Origin: Rhizosaccharibacter radicis
GTDB lineage: Bacteria > Pseudomonadota > Alphaproteobacteria > Acetobacterales > Acetobacteraceae
Assembly: GCA_024508355.1 (NCBI GenBank)
Contig: JAMZEJ010000004.1
Span: 310,001 to 374,000, forward strand
DNA length: 64,000 bases
Direction: 5' to 3'
Each line of letters begins with the position of its first letter. Positions within the stretch are counted from its first letter, which is position 1. Below are positions 55,473 to 63,483 of the stretch, one piece after another. The position numbers and the translations under genes were made by a program. The notes beneath the pieces are model-generated. The model did no database searches, had not been told where the DNA came from, and worked only from the letters and a program-made list of their open reading frames with translations.

Positions 55473-57275
55473 ATGGCCCGTTCCCCTTCAACGCCCGCCG
55501 CGTCCTCCGCGCACGAACGCATCGCGCTCCCGGGCGGCGACATCCGTGTCGATGACGGCAGCGATCCTTTCGGCGCACTGACCAGGCTTGCCTTGCGCGC
55601 CAGCGGCGCGGCGGTGTCCGTGCTGCTGGTGGAGGACGGCACCGGTCTGCGGCTGCGCTCGGCCGCCGGCCTGCTGCGCGGACAGCTGCTGCCGGCGCAT
55701 CTGCTGCGGGCACAGCTCACCAGGTCGCGACGGTCCATGATCGAGATCGAGGACCTGCTGCACGACCCCGACAACGCGGGGGCGCCCGAAGAAGAACGAC
55801 AGGAGGGATGGCGGGCATTCGCCGCCGCCACCGTGCGCGACGCCGACGGGGTGCTGGTCGGGCTGTTGTGCGTGCTGGACCTGTCGGCGCGCCGCCACGG
55901 TCGCGAGGTGCTGCTCACGCTGGTGGATCTCGCGCGCACGGCGAGCGCCCTGCTGATCGCCCAGAAGGCGGCCCGTCCCACGGTGGCCGCCACCGGCAAC
56001 ACCAGTGCGGCGCGCGGCATCTCGGTGCTGCCCGGGCGCGACGTGCTGGACCAGCAGCTCGCGGCCGATATCGCGTCCTCCTTCAACGGAAGCACCGCCT
56101 CCCCGTTCGCGTTGCTGCGCATAGACCTCGACCGGCTGGCCGCCATCAACGATCTCTACGGCCGCGATACCGCCGACCGCATGCTCGATCAGGTGGCGGG
56201 ACGCCTGCGTGCTTCCACCCCCACGCCTGGCTTCCTGGCGCATCTGGGCGGCAGCGCGTTCGCCATCGTGGCGTCCGGCCGCACCGGCGCCAGCGATGCG
56301 GAGAACATGGCCCGCCGCATCCTGGACCGGCTGCGCGAGCCGATGCAGATCGACTCCCTCGAGCTGCCGCTGCGCGCGGCCATCGGCGTCGCCCTGTTCC
56401 CGGCCGACGGCGGGACCGGGGCCGACCTGCTGCAGGCGGCCGAAGCGGCTCTTGCGGTCGCCAAGCGCGACGGCCCCGGCCGCCACCGCCGCGCGACGCC
56501 CGAGATCCTGTCGGCCCACGCGATCTCGGCCGGGATGGAACAGGATCTCCAGGTCGCGGTGGCGTCCGGCGGATTCCATCTCAACTGGATGCCGGTGATC
56601 GACACCGCCAGCGAGCAGGTGGTCAGCTTCGAGGCGCTGATTCGCTGGGATCGGCCGGGCCACGGCGAGGTCCCGCCTTCCTCCTTCATCCCGGTCGCCG
56701 AGGCGGCGGGGCTGATCGAGCAGGTCGATGGCTGGGTGCTGGACGCCGCCTGCCAGGAAGCCTGCACGTGGGAGCGGCCGCTCGGGGTGTCGGTCAACGT
56801 GTCGCCGCTCTGGCTGACCCACAACCGGCTACCCTCCCTGATCCGCCGCGTGCTCGACCGCACCGGGCTGGACCCCGACCGGCTGCAGGTCGAACTCTCG
56901 GAGCGCACCTGGATGTCCGATCCGGACACGCTGCGCCGGGAGCTGGCGCAGGTCCGGGCGATGGGCGTTCATCTGGCGCTCGACGATTTCGGGACGGGCT
57001 ACGGATCGCTCTCGGCGCTGGGCACCTATCCGTTCGACCACGTCAAGCTCGACCGCGCCTTCGTCCGGATGCTCGGCCACGACCAGCGGGCGGACGCCAT
57101 CATGCGCAGCGTCCTGCAGATGGTGCAGGCGCTCGGCATGACAGCCTGCGCCGAGGGCGTGGAAACAGAGGCGCAGATGGCGTTTCTCGACGCCCATGGC
57201 TGCGAGCAGGTGCAAGGCTACCTGATCGGCCGCCCGATCACCGACCTGAAACTGCGGGCCGGCAACGCCGGCTGA
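55473..57275 (+). CDS. GAF-GGDEF-EAL cyclic-di-GMP protein, GGDEF degenerate
   Basis: 600 residues. N-terminal GAF-like domain (~30-165), degenerate diguanylate cyclase domain (~185-335) with HLGGSAFAIV where GGDEF is expected (259-263), and an EAL phosphodiesterase domain (~355-590) with FEALIRW (387-389), NVSPLWL, ELSE, LDDFGTGYGSL, VKLDRAFV, AEGVET and QVQGYLIGRPI. The EAL residues look complete, so it probably hydrolyses c-di-GMP, with the GAF and dead GGDEF domains as sensors. No TM segment, so cytoplasmic. No close operon partner. Confidence 0.92.
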   Translation: MARSPSTPAASSAHERIALPGGDIRVDDGSDPFGALTRLALRASGAAVSVLLVEDGTGLRLRSAAGLLRGQLLPAHLLRAQLTRSRRSMIEIEDLLHDPDNAGAPEEERQEGWRAFAAATVRDADGVLVGLLCVLDLSARRHGREVLLTLVDLARTASALLIAQKAARPTVAATGNTSAARGISVLPGRDVLDQQLAADIASSFNGSTASPFALLRIDLDRLAAINDLYGRDTADRMLDQVAGRLRASTPTPGFLAHLGGSAFAIVASGRTGASDAENMARRILDRLREPMQIDSLELPLRAAIGVALFPADGGTGADLLQAAEAALAVAKRDGPGRHRRATPEILSAHAISAGMEQDLQVAVASGGFHLNWMPVIDTASEQVVSFEALIRWDRPGHGEVPPSSFIPVAEAAGLIEQVDGWVLDAACQEACTWERPLGVSVNVSPLWLTHNRLPSLIRRVLDRTGLDPDRLQVELSERTWMSDPDTLRRELAQVRAMGVHLALDDFGTGYGSLSALGTYPFDHVKLDRAFVRMLGHDQRADAIMRSVLQMVQALGMTACAEGVETEAQMAFLDAHGCEQVQGYLIGRPITDLKLRAGNAG

Positions 57276-57319
57276 ACGATCCCCATCTTCGTCGGGGGCA
57301 ACCGGGCCGGCCGCCGGTC

Positions 57320-57353
57320 AGCGTGGCTTGAGCGTCAGCGTGGCTTGAGCGTC
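57320..57353. repeat. Exact 17-bp tandem duplication
   Basis: AGCGTGGCTTGAGCGTC occurs twice in tandem (57320-57336 and 57337-57353), spanning the end of the small membrane-protein gene. The stop TGA falls inside it, so the protein sequence is not extended. Likely a replication-slippage event. Confidence 0.9.
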
Positions 57354-57658
57354 AGGGCGAAACCGCCCCCCACGAGCCCGATCGCGGTCGGCAGCAGCCA
57401 GGCCGGCCGCACCAGCCACGGCAGCGCCAGCAGGTGCCAGGCGCTTTCCCCGCCGGCGCTCGCGAACAGGCCATGCATCGCCGGCAGGGCATGCGGCTCC
57501 ATGCGCTGGATCCAGCTCCCGAGCGGCAGCCCCGGCGCGAGCACCGCCAGCGCGAAGCCCACCACCAGCCCGGCCGCGGTGACGCCGGTCGCGACGCGCT
57601 GGACGAATGGCCTCAAACGGCGACGGCGATCCGGCGCCGGAACAGGCATCCTGGCCAC
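57335..57658 (-). CDS. Small membrane protein (107 aa), unrecognised
   Basis: A basic N-terminus (PDRRRRLRPFVQRVAT) is followed by a hydrophobic segment VTAAGLVVGFALAVLAPG, then a loop with RMEPHALPAMHGLFA, and two further hydrophobic stretches (SAWHLLALPWLV, AWLLPTAIGLVGGGFALTL). The start is GTG 57658 or ATG 57649. It begins 10 bp beyond the LpxR-like stop on the same strand, so they are likely co-transcribed. Function unknown. Confidence 0.6.
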   Translation of the reverse strand: MARMPVPAPDRRRRLRPFVQRVATGVTAAGLVVGFALAVLAPGLPLGSWIQRMEPHALPAMHGLFASAGGESAWHLLALPWLVRPAWLLPTAIGLVGGGFALTLKPR

Positions 57659-57668
57659 CGGCGGCCGG

Positions 57669-58697
57669 TCAGAACTTGGCCGACAGCGCCAGCGAACCGA
57701 AATTGAACAGGCCCGACTTCGCGTGACGGAATTCCTGCGTCTGCCAGGTCTGGCTGTAGGAAAGCCGCATGCCGTGCCACAGGATCGCGGCGCCGCCCGT
57801 CATCTCGCCCACGTCCCAGATCTTGGACACGTGCGGCTCGCCGGAACGGAAGGTGCTGCCCTGCAGAGTGGCGTCATAGCCGACCGCCTGACCGTCCACG
57901 CCGCCGAACACGTACCAGGCGATCGGCCGGGTGTTCTTGTAGGCGTCGGTGCCGTTCAGGCCGGGCGCGATCTTGGCCGGGCCGAAGTCGCTGTCCAGGC
58001 CCTGGCCGAAGCGGACGATGCCGCCGGCCACCGCGTAGGTGCGCCAGTCGCCCGCCGCGCCGCCGATCGTCGGCAGCACGTCGGCGGAAATCCCGTAGCG
58101 CGTGACGAGCGGCAGCCGCCAGGTGCGGAACGCCTGGATCTGCAGGATCGGCTGGTTCGGCAGCTGGTGGCTCCAGCCGCGGTTCGGCGTGTCGCCGATC
58201 GCGCTGTGGAACCCGTTCTGCACCTGATAACCGCCCGCGTAGGAACCCAGCACGCCCGCCTGGACCCCGGCGACGGACCGGGACAGGTCGGTGTCGCTGA
58301 TCAGGTTGACCGTCGCCAGCAGCACGCCGGCATAGGGCCGGTCGCCGCGCAGGGGCGGATTCACCTGGGTGAAGCGCGGGGTGAAGATGGATTGCTGCAG
58401 GCCGAGCGAGATGCGCTGCACGCCCTCGCCCCAGATCAGGCGGTTGAGGTTGGAGATCGCCGGAGGCTGGTTGTCCGTGCCGGAAGTCCAGCCGAGGCGC
58501 AGACCGCTGGTGTAGTACTGGTCCGACGTGCCCTTGAGCGTCGAAACCGCGTCGTTTTCCGCCTGGGCCGTCCAGGTGCCGTACGGGTCCTGCAGCGGCG
58601 CAGCCATGGCGCTCGGTGCGACCGCCGTGGCCGTCAATCCGGTCAGCACGGCGGCGGAAGCGGCGAGACCGCTTCTGCTCAGGCGGCGCATGGTCAT
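57669..58697 (-). CDS. LpxR-family (DUF2219) outer membrane protein
   Basis: 342 residues from ATG 58697. Signal RSGLAASAAVLTGLTATAVAPSAMA. LpxR-like start of the barrel is WTAQAENDAVSTLKGTSDQYYTSGLRLGW, with the conserved END and YTSG, then PPLRGDRPYAGVLLA with DRPYAG. The C-terminus ends in Phe (NFGSLALSAKF), as for outer-membrane barrels. LpxR removes the 3' acyl chains of lipid A in enteric bacteria; activity here is inferred. In the operon with a small membrane protein. The start could also be ATG 58736 (in-frame, not signal-like). Confidence 0.85.
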   Translation of the reverse strand: MTMRRLSRSGLAASAAVLTGLTATAVAPSAMAAPLQDPYGTWTAQAENDAVSTLKGTSDQYYTSGLRLGWTSGTDNQPPAISNLNRLIWGEGVQRISLGLQQSIFTPRFTQVNPPLRGDRPYAGVLLATVNLISDTDLSRSVAGVQAGVLGSYAGGYQVQNGFHSAIGDTPNRGWSHQLPNQPILQIQAFRTWRLPLVTRYGISADVLPTIGGAAGDWRTYAVAGGIVRFGQGLDSDFGPAKIAPGLNGTDAYKNTRPIAWYVFGGVDGQAVGYDATLQGSTFRSGEPHVSKIWDVGEMTGGAAILWHGMRLSYSQTWQTQEFRHAKSGLFNFGSLALSAKF

Positions 58698-58886
58698 GCT
58701 CACGTTCAACCTCGTTCCGATCGCCCCGGCGAACATGTCCCGAGGAGATCGCGGGCCAGCCGGCAGCTTCTTCTAGGATCAGCGGCCGCCGGAAGAAACC
58801 CCCGCGTGTCGGGCGGGCGGCGGCTGCTCCTCACATGGCTTTTGCATGCAGCTTTTGGATGACACCCGCTCCGGACGTTCCACGCC

Positions 58887-59831
58887 ATGCATGACCCCGC
58901 CTCCTATCCTCGCGATCTCCGCGGCTACGGTCCGAGGCCGCCCGATCCCCGCTGGCCCGGCGGCGCCCGGATCGCGGTGCAGTTCGTGCTCAACTACGAG
59001 GAAGGTGCCGAGAACTGCGTGCTCCACGGGGACGCGGCGTCCGAAGCCTTTCTATCGGAGATAACCGGCGCCCAGCCGATTCCCGGCGCCCGGCACATCA
59101 ACATGGAGAGCCTCTACGAATATGGCAGCCGCGTCGGGGTGTGGCGCCTGCTGCGGTTGTTCGCGGATCGCCGCCTGCCCCTCACCGCCTTCGCCGTCGG
59201 CATGGCCATCGAGCGCCATCCCGAGGTGGCGCACGCGCTCGTCGAGGCCGGGCACGAGATCGCCACCCATGGCTATCGCTGGATCGACTACCAGCACGTG
59301 TCGCCCGAGCGCGAGCGCGAGGACATGGAACGGGCGATCGACGCCCAGAAAGCGATCACCGGCGAGCGGCCGCTGGGCTGGTATCTCGGGCGCTGTTCAC
59401 CCACCACGCGCGCGCTCGTAGCGGCCGAAGGCGGGTTCCTTTACGACGCCGACAGCTATGCCGACGAGCTTCCCTACTGGGATCCCACCCACCGGGCTCT
59501 GCGGGGCGGGCGGCCACAGCTCGTGGTGCCCTACACGCTGGACGCCAACGACATGCGCTTCGCGATCCAGGCCGGCTTCACGCACGGCGAAGACTTCTTC
59601 CGCTACCTGCGGGACAGCTTCGACTTCCTGTATCGCGAGGGCGAGCGGAGCCCCCGCATGCTGTCGATCGGGCTGCATTGCCGGCTCGCCGGTCGGCCCG
59701 GGCGCGCGGCGGCGCTCGCCCGGTTCCTGGATCACGTGCAGAGCCATGCCGGGGTGTGGATCTGCCGCCGCGTCGACATCGCGCGACATTGGCACCAGCA
59801 CCACCCTTTCGAACCGACCGACGCTCGTTGA
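58887..59831 (+). CDS. Polysaccharide-deacetylase-fold allantoinase PuuE-like
   Basis: 314 residues. MHDPASYPRDLRGYGPRPPDPRWPGGARIAVQFVLNYEEGAENC is the typical PuuE N-terminus, and INMESLYEYGSRVGVWRLLRLF, FAVGMAIERHPEV, HEIATHGYRWIDYQ and GEDFFRYLRDSFDFLYREG are also of that family. PuuE hydrolyses allantoin in purine catabolism without needing metal in the way the classical allantoinase does. No other purine-catabolic gene is present in the window. Confidence 0.88.
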   Translation: MHDPASYPRDLRGYGPRPPDPRWPGGARIAVQFVLNYEEGAENCVLHGDAASEAFLSEITGAQPIPGARHINMESLYEYGSRVGVWRLLRLFADRRLPLTAFAVGMAIERHPEVAHALVEAGHEIATHGYRWIDYQHVSPEREREDMERAIDAQKAITGERPLGWYLGRCSPTTRALVAAEGGFLYDADSYADELPYWDPTHRALRGGRPQLVVPYTLDANDMRFAIQAGFTHGEDFFRYLRDSFDFLYREGERSPRMLSIGLHCRLAGRPGRAAALARFLDHVQSHAGVWICRRVDIARHWHQHHPFEPTDAR

Positions 59832-60138
59832 CCAGGCTTATCAATCGCCCGCCCGCTCTTTGTGTCGTCCGGGACGCAGATGTTAGTTGCCATTTTGCAA
59901 CTGTCCATCGCATCGTATACCCGCTGCGGCGATCCCTATACACGATTCCGTGAAGCTTGCCGGTGGTCCGTGCAGGGTCGCATGTGCTATGCCATGCTCC
60001 GTCTATCAGGAGTCCAGCAGCGGCGGCCTGAACGGCCACTCCGGCCGATCCGCCGCGGCAGGCTTCCTGTTGTCGCATAGCTTCCGTTTCCGCGCCTTAT
60101 CCGAGCGGAAACCACACACAGTTCTCAGGATCAGACCG
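59832..60138. other. Region between the PuuE-like gene and the cold-shock gene
   Basis: About 300 bp with no convincing gene. It is less GC-rich than the flanks and should hold the promoter and 5' leader of the cold-shock gene. Confidence 0.5.
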
Positions 60139-60843
60139 TTGAGAAGTAACCGGACCGACCGCAGCCCCCGCTCCCCGCGCCGCGGCGGCTTTGACGACGA
60201 TTTCATGCCGATGCCGACCTTTGGCGATCGGAGCGGCCCGCCGCGGCGTCCCATGGGCGGCGGCGGAGGCGGCTCCCAGGTGATCGCCTCGGGCCCCGAG
60301 ATCAGCGCGAGCGTTAAGTGGTTCAACAGCGAGAAGGGCTTCGGCTTCGTCGAGCTATCGGACGGCTCGGGCGACGTGTTTCTGCACGCCAACGCCCTGA
60401 CCCAGTCCGGCCACGACAGCGTCGGCCCCGGCACCACGCTCGGCGTGCGCATCGGCCAGGGCCCCAAGGGACGTCAGGTCGCGGAAGTGCTGTCCGTCGA
60501 CGCCAGCACCGCGCAGCCCGAGCGTCCGCGCAGCGCGCCCGGCGGCGGCTACGGCGGTGGCCCCGGCGGCTTCAGCGGCTCGCGTGGCGCCGGCGGCTTC
60601 CGCTCCGGCCGTGCGGCTCCCGACCTGAGCCAGGCGGAAGAAGTCCGCGGCATCGTGAAGTGGTACAACTCCACGAAGGGCTTCGGCTTCATCACGCCCA
60701 GCACCGGCGGCAAGGACATCTTCGTCCATGCTTCCGCGCTCGAGCGCTCCGGCCTGTCCGGCCTGAACGAGGGTCAGGCGACCCTGGTGCAGGTGGTGCA
60801 GGGCCAGAAGGGTCCGGAAGCCGCGGCGATCAGCCTCGCCTGA
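60139..60843 (+). CDS. Double cold-shock-domain protein
   Basis: 234 residues from TTG 60139. Two cold-shock domains: ISASVKWFNSEKGFGFVELSDGSGDVFLHANAL and VRGIVKWYNSTKGFGFITPSTGGKDIFVHASAL, each with RNP1 (KGFGF) and RNP2-type motifs (VFLH/IFVH). They are joined by a Gly/Arg/Ser-rich linker, and a basic N-terminal arm RSNRTDRSPRSPRRGGFDDDF precedes the first. The TTG start is chosen because CAGGAT lies 8 nt upstream and the arm is typical; ATG 60207 is the next ATG. An RNA chaperone role is likely. Ends in a classical terminator. Confidence 0.85.
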   Translation: MRSNRTDRSPRSPRRGGFDDDFMPMPTFGDRSGPPRRPMGGGGGGSQVIASGPEISASVKWFNSEKGFGFVELSDGSGDVFLHANALTQSGHDSVGPGTTLGVRIGQGPKGRQVAEVLSVDASTAQPERPRSAPGGGYGGGPGGFSGSRGAGGFRSGRAAPDLSQAEEVRGIVKWYNSTKGFGFITPSTGGKDIFVHASALERSGLSGLNEGQATLVQVVQGQKGPEAAAISLA

Positions 60844-60870
60844 TCCCGGCTCGCCCCAAGCGACCATGTG

Positions 60871-60903
60871 AAACCCCTCCCCTCCACGGGAGGGGTTTTT
60901 CGT
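60871..60903 (+). terminator. Intrinsic terminator of the cold-shock gene
   Basis: 11-bp stem (AAACCCCTCCC / GGGAGGGGTTT) with a 6-nt loop followed by more T (TTCGTTTC), 27 bp after the stop. The clearest Rho-independent terminator in the window. Confidence 0.85.
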
Positions 60904-60931
60904 TTCGGACCACCCGCAGAGAATCCTCCTC

Positions 60932-61573
60932 ATGTCCTCCCACGACGCACGCCTGCCGGACACGCTGGCCGATCGCGCACGTGAACTGCTGGCCCGCCAT
61001 CCCGACGGACGCGTGATCCTCGGCATCGCCGGCGCGCCGGGAAGCGGCAAATCCACCCTCGCCGCCCTTCTTGCCGGCGCGATCGGCAAGAACGCGATCG
61101 TGCTGCCGATGGATGGTTTCCACCTCGCCAACGTCAGCTTGCGGCAGCTCGGGATCGCCGACCGCAAGGGCGCGCCCGACACCTTCGACGCCGCCGGCTT
61201 CGCCGCCCTGCTGCATCGCGTGCGTCACGAAAGCACGGCCACCGTCTACGCGCCCGAGTTCCGCCGCGAGATTGAGGAGCCGATCGCCGGCGCCGTGGCG
61301 ATCGGGCCCGGCCATCGTCTCGTGGTGGTGGAAGGCAACTACCTGCTGCTGGACGGTCCCTGGTCCGTCGTGCGCGGGATGCTCCACGAGAGCTGGTTCC
61401 TCGATGTTCCGGAAGATCTTCGCGACGGCAGGCTGCATGCCCGTCATGTCCGCTTCGGACGCACCCCGGACGCGGCGCGCGCCTGGATGGAGCACACCGA
61501 TATGCCCAACGCGCGCCTGATCCAGGCGGCCAGCGGACGCGCCGACCTGATCGTCCGCTGGACCGACCGATGA
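60932..61573 (+). CDS. P-loop nucleoside/sugar kinase-like protein
   Basis: 213 residues. Walker A IAGAPGSGKSTLAALLAG, then VLPMDGFHLANVSLRQLG and VVEGNYLLLDGPW, motifs of the uridine-kinase-like group that includes fructose and pantothenate kinase relatives. Follows the cold-shock terminator, so has its own promoter. It lies 49 bp upstream of the HAD phosphatase on the same strand. Substrate unknown. Confidence 0.85.
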   Translation: MSSHDARLPDTLADRARELLARHPDGRVILGIAGAPGSGKSTLAALLAGAIGKNAIVLPMDGFHLANVSLRQLGIADRKGAPDTFDAAGFAALLHRVRHESTATVYAPEFRREIEEPIAGAVAIGPGHRLVVVEGNYLLLDGPWSVVRGMLHESWFLDVPEDLRDGRLHARHVRFGRTPDAARAWMEHTDMPNARLIQAASGRADLIVRWTDR

Positions 61574-61622
61574 CCCACGCATCCAGGCCGGCCGGCTCTC
61601 CCGCCGTCGCGGAACGGCGCCC

Positions 61623-62228
61623 ATGACCGACCTCGCCACCCTGATCTCGGGCAGCGACGCTCTCCTGTTCGATTGCGACGGCACCCTGGTGGATACACCG
61701 CCGCTCTACGCCCGTGCCTGGGCCGCCGGTCTCGCCTCCGCGGGACACGAGCTGGAACCCGCATGGTATCTCGCCCGCGCGGGACTGTCGGAAGCGGTGC
61801 TGCTCGACGCTTACGAGCGCGAGTTCGCGGTCACCCTGCCGCGCGAGGCGATCGGCCGGGCGGCGCGCGAGGCGTTCGCCCGGGAAATGCCCGCCCTGCG
61901 CGAGGTCGCGGCGGTCGCGGCGATCGCTCGGGAGAACCATGGCCGCCGGCCGATGGCCGTGGCGTCCGGCGGCCCGCGTCAGGTGGTGGAAGCCTGCCTG
62001 CGGAGCGTCGGGCTGCTGTCCCTGTTCGACGCCGTGGTCACGGTCGAGGATGCCGTCCATCCCAAGCCGGCGCCCGACCTCTTCCTGGAGGCCGCCCGGC
62101 GCCTCGGGATGGCACCCGAACGATGCCTGGTGTTCGAGGACAGCCGTGAGGGCCTGGAAGCCGCACGCCGCGCGGGAATGCGGGCGATCGACGTGATGCG
62201 GCTAGGCGACGCACCTCCGGCCGCCTGA
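61623..62228 (+). CDS. HAD-family phosphatase (beta-phosphoglucomutase-like)
   Basis: 201 residues. HAD motif I LLFDCDGTLVDT, motif II VASGGPRQVVE, motif III KPAPDLFLEAA and motif IV VFEDSREGLEAA are all in place with the alpha-helical cap inserted after motif I. Likely a small phosphomonoesterase or sugar phosphomutase. Same strand and close to the kinase-like gene and the GST-like gene (47 bp). Confidence 0.9.
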   Translation: MTDLATLISGSDALLFDCDGTLVDTPPLYARAWAAGLASAGHELEPAWYLARAGLSEAVLLDAYEREFAVTLPREAIGRAAREAFAREMPALREVAAVAAIARENHGRRPMAVASGGPRQVVEACLRSVGLLSLFDAVVTVEDAVHPKPAPDLFLEAARRLGMAPERCLVFEDSREGLEAARRAGMRAIDVMRLGDAPPAA

Positions 62229-62275
62229 GCCCGTTCCGAACTACTCATTCTATCTGCGCAGGGGTTTTCATCGTC

Positions 62276-62950
62276 ATGCAGCGTCCCGACGTCGCGCACT
62301 GGAGCCTCGCCGCGTTCTGGCGCACATCCGCGACCTATCGCGTGCGGGTCGCCCTGCGGCTGAAGGACCTCGCCGTCGCCGAGAAGATCGTCGACCTCGA
62401 TGCCGGCGAGCAGCACGATCCGGCGTTCCTGCGCAGCAACCCGATGGCGGCGATCCCCGCGCTCTTCCTCGGAAACGACCAGCCGCCGCTCACCCAGTCG
62501 CTGGCCATCCTGGAATATCTCGACGAGGTCGCTCCACAGCCGCCCCTGATGCCCGCGACGCCGATCGACCGCGCACGCGTGCGGTCGATCGCGCTGATGC
62601 TCGCCGCCGACACCCACCCCTTCATCGTGCCCCGGGTCCGCCGCCGGCTGGTCGCGCAATTCGGGGCCGACGACGCCGGCTGGCGTGCCTGGCAGACCCA
62701 TTGGCTGTCCACGGGCCTTCAGGCGGTGGAGAAGCGTCTGGCGAGCGAAGCGGGAACCGGTCGCTTCTGCCATGGCGACACCGTCACCCTCGCCGACATC
62801 TGCCTCGCCAGCCTCGCGGTGGTGACCCGCGTGTTTCGGATCACGGTGCCGGACATCCCGACGATCAGCCGCATCTTCGCCGAATGCGAGGCAATGCCCG
62901 CCTTCGCCGAGTCGGACCCGATGCGGCAGCCCGGGGCGCCGACCGGCTGA
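62276..62950 (+). CDS. Glutathione S-transferase, maleylacetoacetate isomerase-like
   Basis: 224 residues. N-terminal thioredoxin-like domain with SLAAFWRTSATYRVRVALRLKDL, NPMAAIPALFLGNDQPPLTQSLAILEYLDE, and an all-helical C-terminal domain (RFCHGDTVTLADICLASLA). This is the zeta-class, MaiA-like group (tyrosine catabolism). No other homogentisate-pathway gene is adjacent, so a general GST role is possible. Confidence 0.85.
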   Translation: MQRPDVAHWSLAAFWRTSATYRVRVALRLKDLAVAEKIVDLDAGEQHDPAFLRSNPMAAIPALFLGNDQPPLTQSLAILEYLDEVAPQPPLMPATPIDRARVRSIALMLAADTHPFIVPRVRRRLVAQFGADDAGWRAWQTHWLSTGLQAVEKRLASEAGTGRFCHGDTVTLADICLASLAVVTRVFRITVPDIPTISRIFAECEAMPAFAESDPMRQPGAPTG

Positions 62951-62987
62951 GGCCGGAGCTCGCTACCGCAACACGATCCCGGCGCCT

Positions 62988-63167
62988 TCAGGCACCGGTC
63001 CAGGAGGCCGCGAACGCTTCGGCCCGCCGGATCGCCTCGGCGAGCTCGCCCGCCAGCGCCCGCGCGCTGTCGAGATCCATTTCCGACACCACCACCCGGT
63101 TCGGCTCGTCGCGGATGAGGGCGATGTTGTCGGCGACATGGCGCACGGCATAGCGGATGCCTGACAT
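62988..63167 (-). CDS. Small conserved-looking protein (59 aa), unrecognised
   Basis: A short frame not obvious from length alone: starts MSGIRYAVRHVADNIALIRD, middle EPNRVVVSEMDLDSARALAG, and ends ELAEAIRRAEAFAASWTGA. It is helical, soluble and with balanced charge; third positions are mostly G/C, unlike shadow frames. A TGA lies at 62988-62990. Start ATG 63167. It is between the GST-like gene and tRNA-Glu, opposite strand to the former. Function unknown. Confidence 0.6.
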   Translation of the reverse strand: MSGIRYAVRHVADNIALIRDEPNRVVVSEMDLDSARALAGELAEAIRRAEAFAASWTGA

Positions 63168-63301
63168 GGTGGGCCCTCCCAGCGTTCACGCGCCAGTGTG
63201 GGCATCCCCACCGGAGGGAGGCAAGCATGATCGTGCGGGCGCACGCATCGCGGCGCCGCGGTCCGCCGACCGACCGCGCGCTCTTCCGGATGAAGGCCTG
63301 C

Positions 63302-63377
63302 TGGCGTCCCGTACGGGATTCGAACCCGTGTTACCGCCGTGAAAGGGCGGTGTCCTAGGCCCCTAGACGAACGGGAC
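63302..63377 (-). tRNA. tRNA-Glu (anticodon TTC)
   Basis: 76 nt with encoded CCA. On the minus strand acceptor GTCCCGT pairs with ACGGGAC, D arm TCGTCTAGGGGCCTAGGA, anticodon stem CCGCC/GGCGG around CTTTCAC (anticodon TTC), and T arm CGGGTTCGAATCCCG. Confidence 0.97.
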
Positions 63378-63483
63378 AAGAGGCACGGGCGAAGTAGCCC
63401 GGCGGCCGTCGCCGGTCAAGGCGGTTCCCTATCCCCGCAGTCGCCCCGAACGGCCTTGTTCGTGCTTGCGGCGCCGGCGCGGA

